Part shown: piece after piece, positions 6,519-13,122 of the stretch | Numbering within the stretch: the first letter of the stretch is position 1 | How the letters are laid out: each line of letters begins with the position of its first letter | NCBI GenBank assembly: GCA_964577625.1 | Contig: CAZNZP010000005.1 | Span: forward strand, 1 to 23,017 | Direction: 5' to 3' | Source of the DNA: UBA5272 sp964577625 | GTDB lineage: Bacteria; Patescibacteriota; Minisyncoccia; Phycocordibacterales; UBA5272 | DNA: 23,017 nucleotides | Notes under the pieces: model-generated | Seen by the model: the letters and a program-made list of their open reading frames with translations, nothing else | The model's database searches: none | Told to the model about the DNA's origin: nothing | Translations under genes and position numbers: made by a program

Positions 6519-6541
6519 AAAAAATCGAGCGCTAGCTCGAC
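6519..6541 (-). terminator. Terminator-like hairpin in the nusA leader (possible attenuator)
   Basis: On the minus strand TCGAGC (6540-6535), loop TAGC, GCTCGA (6530-6525), then six T residues (6524-6519). It lies about 25 nt after the predicted transcription start and about 65 nt before the nusA ATG. The position inside the leader of a termination factor's own gene suggests attenuation; that role is inferred. Confidence 0.5.
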
Positions 6542-6572
6542 CTACCTTTAACACCATCTTAATAATAGACAT

Positions 6573-6601
6573 ATATTAGCAAAAAAAATATTTTCTGTCA
6601 A
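6573..6601 (-). promoter_or_regulatory. nusA-tig promoter
   Basis: On the minus strand a perfect TTGACA (6601-6596), a 17-bp spacer, and TAATAT (6578-6573) with an extended TGC just upstream. It is one of the strongest promoters in the window and is divergent from the 6642 promoter. Confidence 0.7.
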
Positions 6602-6626
6602 AAAGAAAAATTTAAAAAATCTTTTG

Positions 6627-6635
6627 TGTTAAAAT
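6627..6635 (+). promoter_or_regulatory. Extended -10 promoter of the TIM-like gene (leaderless)
   Basis: TGTTAAAAT (6627-6635) ends six bases before the ATG at 6642. The usual 7-nt distance to the transcription start would place it on or next to the first base of the start codon. The -35 region is poor. Confidence 0.5.
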
Positions 6636-6641
6636 GTCTTT

Positions 6642-7649
6642 ATGGCAATAAAAACACCTATCACTATCATCAACTGGCGCGGATATGTTTCCGATTTGAA
6701 ACAAGCTAAAAACATTTTGAAAGAATTAAGTAAAGAATATTTGGATTTAGCCAAGAAAAAAGAAAGAGAATTAAAAAAGAAGCCAAAGAAAAGAGACTTG
6801 AATCTCTATTTGTCTGTCCCGTCATCTTTTATTTACCCTCTTCAAGAATTTGTAAAAGATAAAAAGAATGAAAAATTAAAAAAGATAATTATTGGCGCCC
6901 AAAACTTTGAAGAAATAGATAAGACTAACAGGAACAACTGTGTAACCTTTTCCCAAATCCAAAGTATTGGTACAAAATTTGTAATTTTAAATAATGATAT
7001 TGATTTTGAAAATAAAAGTTCATCTGAAGAGCCAACAAATCTAAAAGATCAAAAATCTTCCAAAAAAAATGAAATTGATAATGTCTTTTTGCAAAGATTA
7101 AATAGTATAAGTAAAAAAAATATTCAAAATAAAAAAGAGGAGGTGATAGAAGAGGAGAAAGTGGACCCTGAAAAAGAATTGGAAGAACAAAGAAAAGCTT
7201 TGATCAAAGCAAAAGAAAAAGAATTTCAAATTTTAGAAGAAAAATTAAAAACTTCTCTTCAAAATGGTATGGAAACTGTACTGGTCATTAAAAGTCATAA
7301 TGATGATCTGACTTTCTTAGCTAATTTTGTAAAAAGAATGGTGAAAAATCTACATTATAATTTCTTTGATAAATTTTTTATTTGCTATGAAACTGGGAAA
7401 AAAGTTTTGAATATGGATAGGGTTTATGTAGACGATTGTCAAGAAAAAGTCATAGCTATTCGTAGAGCTATCGCTAATCTTTTTGGAATTGATAATGCCA
7501 AGAAAGTAAGAATTCTTTATAGTGGACCAATAAATATTGATAATATCAACTCTATTTTAAAAGAAGGGAGTGTAGACGGGATTTTGATTAACAATGAAAC
7601 TTCTTCTGCAAAAGATTTAGCTAAAATACTTGTTGAAGCTACAGTTTAA
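6642..7649 (+). CDS. Divergent triosephosphate isomerase-like protein with charged insertion
   Basis: A 335-residue protein with an eroded TIM (TpiA) pattern. N-terminal INWRGY (10-15) matches the family's GNWKMN; IIIGAQNFEE (82-91) matches its GAQN segment; FICYE (246-250) matches AYEP of the catalytic Glu; KVRILYSGPINIDN (288-301) and VDGILINN (311-318) match RILYGGSVKPDN and the GALVGGA loop. Key residues are altered: the substrate Lys is Arg13, the catalytic His in GHSER is replaced (LNND, 116-119), loop 6 (PVWAIGTG) is gone and the phosphate-binding GG pair is NN. About 85 Lys/Glu-rich residues (about 124-208) are inserted in the barrel. pgk follows after 57 nt, supporting a glycolytic origin. 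It may be inactive, regulatory or altered in substrate. Confidence 0.7.
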   Translation: MAIKTPITIINWRGYVSDLKQAKNILKELSKEYLDLAKKKERELKKKPKKRDLNLYLSVPSSFIYPLQEFVKDKKNEKLKKIIIGAQNFEEIDKTNRNNCVTFSQIQSIGTKFVILNNDIDFENKSSSEEPTNLKDQKSSKKNEIDNVFLQRLNSISKKNIQNKKEEVIEEEKVDPEKELEEQRKALIKAKEKEFQILEEKLKTSLQNGMETVLVIKSHNDDLTFLANFVKRMVKNLHYNFFDKFFICYETGKKVLNMDRVYVDDCQEKVIAIRRAIANLFGIDNAKKVRILYSGPINIDNINSILKEGSVDGILINNETSSAKDLAKILVEATV

Positions 7650-7706
7650 AAAATTTCTTCAACATTTAAATATTATTTTTATTAGTTTATTTACTTTTTA
7701 TTTGTT

Positions 7707-8804
7707 ATGAAAAAAATTATTTTACGTTTGGATTTAAATGTGCCAATAGGTAAAGATGGTAAACTTTTGGACACAGAAAGAATAGATGCGGTGCTTTCAG
7801 AAATTAAAAATCTTGCCATAAAAAATAAAGTGATTATCTTGTCACATTTGGGTAAAGGAGAGAAAAAAGATTCTCTCAAACCAGTAGAAAATTATTTACG
7901 TAAAAAATTAAATAAAAAAGAAAATGAGAATGTGGAAATTTTAGAGAATGTGAGATTTCAGAAAGGGGAGACTGCTGCTAAAAATTCAAAAGAGTTTAAA
8001 GAGACAACTAACTATTTTGTTTCACTAGGGGATTCATATATAAACGATGCTTTTGCGACTATGCATAGAGAGCATGCTTCTATTGTCGGCATTCCAGAAA
8101 TTTTTAAAAAAGAAAAGAAAAAAGTCTCGTTAGGGGATTTAAGTAAAAGAGAAATAAAAAGTTTAGAAAAAACTTTAAAGCTAGCTAAAAATAAAAAAAG
8201 TAAGACTTTGATGATTCTTTCTGGGGCAAAAATTTCTACCAAACTTCCTTTAATTAAAAAGTTTTTAGATTTGGACGCGAAAGTTTTTGTAGGAGGAGGA
8301 ATGGCAAATCAAATTTTAAAAGATGTTTTTAATTTAGAAATTGGTACTTCTTTTTATGAAAAAGATTTTAAATTATCTTCAGCTCTAAAGAAAGATTTGG
8401 AAAAAGCTGTAAAAAATAAACAATTAATTCTTCCGATAGACGCTATTTTAAAAAATAAAAAAGTGGAAGCTGTGGAAAAGTTAAAAAAGAGTGATTATAT
8501 AGCAGATATTGGACCAGCTACTTTTGCAATTCTCAAAAAAGAGATTGAAAAATCAGGGAATATTATTTTAAATGGACCTTTGGGACTTTATGAAGATGGA
8601 TTTGAAATGGGGACTGTAGCAGTTTTAAAAGAGCTAAAAAAGCTAACAAATAACGTCCTTATTGGAGGAGGGGATACTCTCGTTTTAGCCAAAAAGCTCA
8701 AAATGTCCTTGAAAAATAATATCTTTGTCTCTACAGCCGGAGGAGCCATGCTGGCTTATCTTATTAAAGATGGAAAATTGCCTGGTTTGTTAGCTTTAAA
8801 TTAA
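7707..8804 (+). CDS. pgk: Phosphoglycerate kinase (short form)
   Basis: Converts 1,3-bisphosphoglycerate and ADP to 3-phosphoglycerate and ATP in glycolysis. The 365 residues are shorter than the usual 390-400. Visible family motifs: RLDLNVP (7-13), SHLGKG (46-51), ENVRF (80-84), NDAFATMHREHAS (113-125), SGAKISTK, GGGMANQIL, IGPAT, NGPLGLYE and IGGGDT near the nucleotide site. Some usually conserved positions differ: SHLGRP has Lys50 for the substrate-binding Arg, WNGP has lost its Trp, and the C-terminal STGGGA is STAGGA. Most catalytic residues remain, so activity is likely. It follows the TIM-like gene after a U-rich 57-nt gap without a terminator, so an operon is likely. The ATG has no Shine-Dalgarno site. 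Confidence 0.94.
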   Translation: MKKIILRLDLNVPIGKDGKLLDTERIDAVLSEIKNLAIKNKVIILSHLGKGEKKDSLKPVENYLRKKLNKKENENVEILENVRFQKGETAAKNSKEFKETTNYFVSLGDSYINDAFATMHREHASIVGIPEIFKKEKKKVSLGDLSKREIKSLEKTLKLAKNKKSKTLMILSGAKISTKLPLIKKFLDLDAKVFVGGGMANQILKDVFNLEIGTSFYEKDFKLSSALKKDLEKAVKNKQLILPIDAILKNKKVEAVEKLKKSDYIADIGPATFAILKKEIEKSGNIILNGPLGLYEDGFEMGTVAVLKELKKLTNNVLIGGGDTLVLAKKLKMSLKNNIFVSTAGGAMLAYLIKDGKLPGLLALN

Positions 8805-8810
8805 GAAAAT

Positions 8811-8838
8811 TTAACTATCTTAAAATCTCTGATACAAT
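8811..8838 (+). promoter_or_regulatory. Promoter of the small exported protein gene
   Basis: TTAACT (8811-8816), a 16-bp spacer and TACAAT (8833-8838) with an extended TGA directly before it. The predicted transcription start is at about 8845, the first base of a perfect hairpin. Confidence 0.55.
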
Positions 8839-8844
8839 AAATAT

Positions 8845-8871
8845 GTATATGAATTTCTAGAGTTCATATAC
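8845..8871. repeat. Perfect 9-bp inverted repeat at the 5' end of the transcript
   Basis: GTATATGAA (8845-8853) and TTCATATAC (8863-8871) flank a 9-nt spacer that contains CTAG. The repeat starts at the predicted transcription start, so it would be a 5'-terminal RNA hairpin or an operator just downstream of the promoter. Confidence 0.6.
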
Positions 8872-8921
8872 AAAATTTATTACTTGGTTTTTTGTTGAAA
8901 AATAAAGAAAACATAATAAAT

Positions 8922-9161
8922 ATGACTAGAAGATATAGCCTTCAACGGCTTCAAAAAGATGTTCTTCTAGGGGTTTCCGGTGTGACTTTAGCGGGAACTA
9001 TGCTCTTTTCAGGATCTCCGACAGCAAATGCCGCGGTACAGACACAGAGAAATAATCGCGAATCAATAAGTAAAACTGTAAATCAGATTAAGAGAGCAGA
9101 GAAAGCTGAAATGAAAATGCAAGAGAAAAATACTCTTAGAGAAAACAACTTTTTAGAATAA
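8922..9161 (+). CDS. Small exported protein (79 residues)
   Basis: Not a recognised family. The N-terminus is a signal peptide: a basic start (MTRRYSLQRLQKD), a hydrophobic core (about 14-30) and a likely cleavage site after the Ala-rich PTANAA (33-38). The mature part is only about 40 residues, highly charged (QRNNRES, KRAEKAEMK, KNTLRENN) and probably helical, without Cys. I chose the ATG at 8922 over an in-frame TTG at 8892 because it starts the signal peptide directly. It has its own promoter (8811-8838) and a strong terminator (9176-9211), so it is a separate unit just before the two surface-protein genes. Secretion is inferred from sequence; the role is unknown. Confidence 0.65.
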   Translation: MTRRYSLQRLQKDVLLGVSGVTLAGTMLFSGSPTANAAVQTQRNNRESISKTVNQIKRAEKAEMKMQEKNTLRENNFLE

Positions 9162-9175
9162 CGAAAAATTATTAA

Positions 9176-9211
9176 AAATAAAATCACACAAGATAATGTG
9201 TGATTTTATTT
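9176..9211 (+). terminator. Intrinsic terminator after the small exported protein
   Basis: A perfect 14-bp stem: AAATAAAATCACAC (9176-9189) pairs with GTGTGATTTTATTT (9198-9211) around an 8-nt loop, 14 nt after the stop codon. Confidence 0.88.
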
Positions 9212-9247
9212 TGTGTGAATAACTTTCGCGACTTTCATTGGAATACT

Positions 9248-9256
9248 TGATATAAT
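9248..9256 (+). promoter_or_regulatory. Promoter of the surface-protein pair
   Basis: TGATATAAT, a perfect extended -10 (hexamer 9251-9256). No good -35 is visible. The predicted leader is about 60 nt, A/T only, without a Shine-Dalgarno site. Confidence 0.6.
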
Positions 9257-9322
9257 TTTAATATAAATAAAGTGAGATTATTGCATTTATTTATTTTATT
9301 AGTTTAATTTAATTTATTAATT

Positions 9323-10666
9323 ATGAAACAAATTTTAAAAATTATTTCTGTTGGAATATTAGCTTTGTTTGTTTTTTTTGGAGTGAATACTACTCGAGCC
9401 CAAACAGCTGATGATCCTGCAGAAATACAAATGGAGGTTATTAAAGTATCTACGGTAAATATTTATAATGCCGAAAATACAAAACTTAATAACCGAACCT
9501 ACTCTATTTCTTTCGCATTAACAAATAGAGAGGGTATACAACCAGATATTAGATATGGGATACAACTTATTAGAAAATATGGTAGTAAACCAATAGATAT
9601 GTATCTAGCAAATGAAGCTATAACTTTAGGAGAAGAAGATGCTAGAGAAATAACCATAGAATATACTATTCCAAATTATATTCCAGATGGTATTTATAGA
9701 ATGTTAATTGTTGCTCAAAACCAAAATGGTATGCTTTTAGCAACCTCACCGATAGGTTTTCCAGAAAAAGATATAACCATTGAAAATAGTTCCGGTTTGA
9801 ATATAGACAAGTGTTATCTTAGAATTGCAGGGGAAGACCCTGATACAAAATATGCTTTTGGAGAAGGGGTAACTATTAATGCTAAAGAAGAAAAATTAAC
9901 AGCTTCTTGTGAAGTGACAAACAATACTTCCAAATCAGATGAATTAAAATTACAATTAATTACACATAAGAGGGATCAGCTTGGAGACATTTTAGCTAAT
10001 AATATACTTGAACAAATTATTTCTGTAAAAGGAAAAAGCTCACAAACAATTAGTTTTGAAGTTCCTGTATTATCTACCCCTCAAGCTTACGATATAGATA
10101 CTTTCTTAATTAATAGTAAAGGAGAGAAAGTGTCTTATTCTGTTTTCTTACACTATGTTGTCTCTGGAATCTCTGCTACTATACAAAATACCATTTTAGA
10201 TAAAACTAATTATGAAAATGGAGATGTGGCAAACTTAAAAGTCCTCTGGACCGCTTCAGCTGACACTTTTACAAGTTCAAGGTTACCTGGAGCTGATGCT
10301 TCTTATGTAATTAAAGGGGAAATAAAAAATTCTACAGGAGAAGTTTGTGGTGCGTCTAGTAAGAACACAAAAACTCCAGAAAATGTTTTAGGAGAAGATA
10401 CTCTCAATATAAGTATCAATAGAGAATGTCCTCAAGCTATAGCGGAAGTAAGTATTACAGACTCTGAAGGTAATATTTTAGACACAACTAAAATAGACCT
10501 AAATAATCCAGTAACTGATGTGCAAATAAATGCTAATATTCCAACTGCAGCTTATTCTTTTGCTAACTTCAAGGCTCTCTACACAATAATCTTTATTGTG
10601 GTTCTAGCATTGATAGCTTATGGAATTTTACTATTAAGAAAACAAAAGGTCGAAAAAAATAAGTAA
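9323..10666 (+). CDS. Exported, C-terminally membrane-anchored surface protein
   Basis: A 447-residue protein of no named family. It has a signal peptide (1-27, hydrophobic core ISVGILALFVFFGV, cleavage near TTRAQ). A large extracellular part (about 28-415) has the alternating pattern of beta-sandwich (Ig-like) domains, probably three: about 31-160, 161-285 and 286-412. Near the C-terminus a single membrane helix (about 418-440, YTIIFIVVLALIAYGILLL) is followed by the basic tail RKQKVEKNK, giving an outside-facing type I topology. Only a few Cys are present, some possibly paired. The stop codon overlaps the start of the next gene by one base (TAATG), so the two are translationally coupled and probably work together on the cell surface. 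The function is unknown; adhesion or host contact is speculation. Confidence 0.75.
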   Translation: MKQILKIISVGILALFVFFGVNTTRAQTADDPAEIQMEVIKVSTVNIYNAENTKLNNRTYSISFALTNREGIQPDIRYGIQLIRKYGSKPIDMYLANEAITLGEEDAREITIEYTIPNYIPDGIYRMLIVAQNQNGMLLATSPIGFPEKDITIENSSGLNIDKCYLRIAGEDPDTKYAFGEGVTINAKEEKLTASCEVTNNTSKSDELKLQLITHKRDQLGDILANNILEQIISVKGKSSQTISFEVPVLSTPQAYDIDTFLINSKGEKVSYSVFLHYVVSGISATIQNTILDKTNYENGDVANLKVLWTASADTFTSSRLPGADASYVIKGEIKNSTGEVCGASSKNTKTPENVLGEDTLNISINRECPQAIAEVSITDSEGNILDTTKIDLNNPVTDVQINANIPTAAYSFANFKALYTIIFIVVLALIAYGILLLRKQKVEKNK

Positions 10667-12240
10667 TGAACAACAATAATTATAAAAATATGAAAATAAA
10701 TAAAAATATAATACTCACTTTAATGATTCCAGCTCTTATATTTTCTGCAGTAAAAATTGCTAGTGCTGATGTAGATCATGTAATATTTGTTTCTACTGAT
10801 TCGACAGGAAAAATAACTACTACTGTTGATATATCTGTTGAGCATCGCCTAAATGGTGGAACTTACGGTAAGTTTAAAGGAGGAGACACAATCTATCCTT
10901 ATCTTTATATCAATCCAAAACAAGATATCAGATGTGCAAATGGAGTAACACAAAATCAAGCTCTTTATCTCTATAAATATAACCTTGAAATAGGAAAGCC
11001 AGACAATACTAAATACTTAACTCTTAAAAAACTTGCTGAGAGTCCAAGTATTTATATGGATTACGACAACAGTACAGTTTACTTAAAAGATGGTACTAGA
11101 GTTTTTAGTGCTTACGATGGAGCATATATTTCAAGAGACAATATTAGAAGTTCTTATCCAAGCATACCTGTAAATGCTAGTGAAATCAGAGTAAAATCTG
11201 GATCTTTAGATAATTTACGTGTTGAAACTGGAGGTAAGTTGGTTGGATCATTTACCGTTGAATATTTTGAATATTCAGGAACTAAAACTTCTGATGTATA
11301 TGACGGTATATTAACTACAGATTCTATTTTAAATGCTTATGCGAATACTTATATAAATACTTTTAGACCAACAATAACTGAAGTTAGCACTGGTATGCGT
11401 CCAATCTTATCTGGAACATATGTTTATGGTATGGAAGAATTCCCTTCATCTATCTATATACCGACAAACGCAGACCCTGGAAAGTATGTTGCTCAATTTA
11501 AATTTAGACCTTCTTATACAGCTTATACTCCAACGAGAAATGTAATTAATAAAGGTTGGTGGAATACAGCAGGTACTCAACCTGCACCTGTTGTTACTTA
11601 CAAAACTTGTCTAGACGGAAGTAAGGTTGTTGAAACTGGAACCTGTTATAAAAACTGTCCAGATGGAAGTAGAATTCCTGAAGCCAACACTTGCCCATCA
11701 ACCAAGACTTGTTTAGATGGAAGTGTTGTTCTTTCTACTGCAACTTGTTACAAAACTTGTCCGGATGGAAGTAGGATTGTTGAAACTACCGCCTGTCCAT
11801 CAACTAAAGTGTGTTTAGACGGAAGCGTTGTTCTTTCTACTGCAACTTGTTATAAAGACTGCCCGGATGGAAGTAGGATTCGTGAAAACCTGACTTGTCC
11901 AGAAATAAATCTACCGTGTCCCCCAGGACAAATCTGTCGTGAGCAGCCAGCATTATATAAGATGGATAGTGATAATAATAAATTCAGCTTTAATAATGTA
12001 TTAAAATTCTTAAAAATAAAAACAGCTGAAGCTCAGTATGAAGCTTCTCAAAGAATAGCTGCAGAACTTATCATGATGAATGGCGGTGGTGGTGGTGGTG
12101 GAAGTTATACCCCTCCAACTCCTCCAGCAACTTGTGATTCTACATCATGGTATTGTAAAATTATGTTCTTTGAAGTTCCATTATCAGACTCCTTTGAAAT
12201 TCTTTCCACCAACACCTCCCCATCCGTTCTCGTAAACTAA
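10666..12240 (+). CDS. Exported protein with Cys-rich 34-residue repeats and a Gly run
   Basis: A 524-residue secreted protein, family not named. The signal peptide ends near KIASA (about residue 34). An N-terminal extracellular region (about 35-300) has no recognisable motif. It is followed by three tandem Cys repeats of 34 residues (about 313-415), each of the form CLDGSxV...TCYKxCPDGSRI...CPST, with four Cys per unit that probably pair. Then come a hydrophilic linker, seven Gly (about 473-479), a Pro-rich stretch TPPTPP, and a tail with two more Cys. No C-terminal membrane helix is visible. The start is the ATG overlapping the upstream stop; an in-frame ATG eight codons later (MKINKN) would make a more usual signal peptide. 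It is followed by a strong terminator. Similar CPDGS repeats are familiar from predicted surface proteins of CPR bacteria. Confidence 0.75.
   Translation: MNNNNYKNMKINKNIILTLMIPALIFSAVKIASADVDHVIFVSTDSTGKITTTVDISVEHRLNGGTYGKFKGGDTIYPYLYINPKQDIRCANGVTQNQALYLYKYNLEIGKPDNTKYLTLKKLAESPSIYMDYDNSTVYLKDGTRVFSAYDGAYISRDNIRSSYPSIPVNASEIRVKSGSLDNLRVETGGKLVGSFTVEYFEYSGTKTSDVYDGILTTDSILNAYANTYINTFRPTITEVSTGMRPILSGTYVYGMEEFPSSIYIPTNADPGKYVAQFKFRPSYTAYTPTRNVINKGWWNTAGTQPAPVVTYKTCLDGSKVVETGTCYKNCPDGSRIPEANTCPSTKTCLDGSVVLSTATCYKTCPDGSRIVETTACPSTKVCLDGSVVLSTATCYKDCPDGSRIRENLTCPEINLPCPPGQICREQPALYKMDSDNNKFSFNNVLKFLKIKTAEAQYEASQRIAAELIMMNGGGGGGGSYTPPTPPATCDSTSWYCKIMFFEVPLSDSFEILSTNTSPSVLVN
11605..11908 (+). repeat. 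Three tandem 102-bp coding repeats
   Basis: Units begin at the Cys codons at 11608, 11710 and 11812, exactly 102 bp apart. The first halves of units 2 and 3 are nearly identical in DNA (GTTGTTCTTTCTACTGCAAC is shared), which indicates a recent duplication. Unit 1 is more diverged. Confidence 0.85.
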
Positions 12241-12249
12241 TAAAATAAA

Positions 12250-12286
12250 AAATAAAAACACTCTTGAAGAAAGGGTGTTTTTATTT
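12250..12286. terminator. Bidirectional terminator between surface operon and xth
   Basis: A 16-bp stem, arms 12250-12265 and 12271-12286, with core AAAAACACTCTT pairing with AAGGGTGTTTTT (one G-T pair) around GAAGA. It lies between convergent genes and has T tracts on both strands. Confidence 0.85.
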
Positions 12287-12316
12287 TATTTAAAATTTAG
12301 ATAGATTAGAAAGTTT

Positions 12317-13090
12317 TTATAGTTTTATATCCAAAATCATCGGAGCATGATCTGACCCATAAATTTCTCCTAAAATTTTTATATCATACACTTTATCTTT
12401 TAAAGATTTAGAAATAAAAAAGTAATCAATTCTCCAGCCCACATTTCTTTCTCTAGCAAAAGTCTTCATATCCCACCAAGTATATTCCTCTTTTTCTGGA
12501 TTTTCCTCTCTCCAAATATCAAGGAAATATTTTTTCCATTCTGCTAAAAGCTCTCTTTCTTCTGGAGTACATCCGACTTGTCCAGCGTTTTCTTTTGGAC
12601 GAGCAAGATCAATGTCAGCTACTGTCGCATTCACATCTCCACAAAGGATAATAGGTTTTTTCTTTTCTAATTTTCTAGCAAGCTCTAAAGTCTTTTTATA
12701 ATAATCTAATTTATATTGAAAATGTTCCTCGCTTTTATTTCCATTTGGGAAATACCCATTCAATAAATAAAAATCTTCATATTCAGCTATAATCATTCTG
12801 CCTTCATTGTCTAAAAACTCATTCTCTTTGTATCCCAAAGTACCTAAGACTTTTATAGGTTGAGTTTTGGTATAAATCGCCACCCCAGAATACCCTTTTC
12901 TATTTTGTGCTGATTCAAAAAAAGAAAAATATCCCTGCTTGTCTCTAGTGTCATCATGAAGTTGATCAACTGTAGATTTTGTCTCTTGTAGGCAAATAAT
13001 ATCAGGGGAGTACTTTTGTATAAGATTATTTAATTCTCCTTTTCTTTCAATAGCTCGTAGCCCATTTACATTCCAAGTTATTATTTTCAT
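12317..13090 (-). CDS. xth: Exodeoxyribonuclease III (AP endonuclease)
   Basis: Base-excision repair enzyme that cuts DNA 5' to abasic sites and has 3'-exonuclease and phosphatase activity. At 257 residues it has normal length for the ExoIII/APE1 family. All active-site motifs are seen: ITWNVNGLRA (4-13, metal/Asn), LQETK (metal-binding Glu), GYSGVAIY, NGYFPNG, GDVNAT (Asp/Asn pair), RIDYFFIS and the C-terminal GSDHAP with the catalytic Asp-His. The ATG at 13090 starts the conserved MKIITWNVNG. An extended -10 (TGTTAAACT) ends six bases before it, so the mRNA is probably leaderless. It lies downstream of xer on the same strand with a 32-nt gap, so part of its transcription may come from there. 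Confidence 0.96.
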   Translation of the reverse strand: MKIITWNVNGLRAIERKGELNNLIQKYSPDIICLQETKSTVDQLHDDTRDKQGYFSFFESAQNRKGYSGVAIYTKTQPIKVLGTLGYKENEFLDNEGRMIIAEYEDFYLLNGYFPNGNKSEEHFQYKLDYYKKTLELARKLEKKKPIILCGDVNATVADIDLARPKENAGQVGCTPEERELLAEWKKYFLDIWREENPEKEEYTWWDMKTFARERNVGWRIDYFFISKSLKDKVYDIKILGEIYGSDHAPMILDIKL

Positions 13091-13096
13091 AAAGGT

Positions 13097-13105
13097 AGTT
13101 TAACA
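13097..13105 (-). promoter_or_regulatory. Extended -10 promoter of xth (leaderless)
   Basis: On the minus strand TGTTAAACT (13105-13097) is followed by six bases and the ATG at 13090. It sits in the 32-nt gap between xer and xth. Confidence 0.45.
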
Positions 13106-13122
13106 CATGAACAATAAAAAGC

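Noticed and set aside
8892..8921. Upstream TTG start giving ten extra residues to the small exported protein
   Set aside because: The extension puts polar residues before a signal peptide that starts well at the ATG at 8922.
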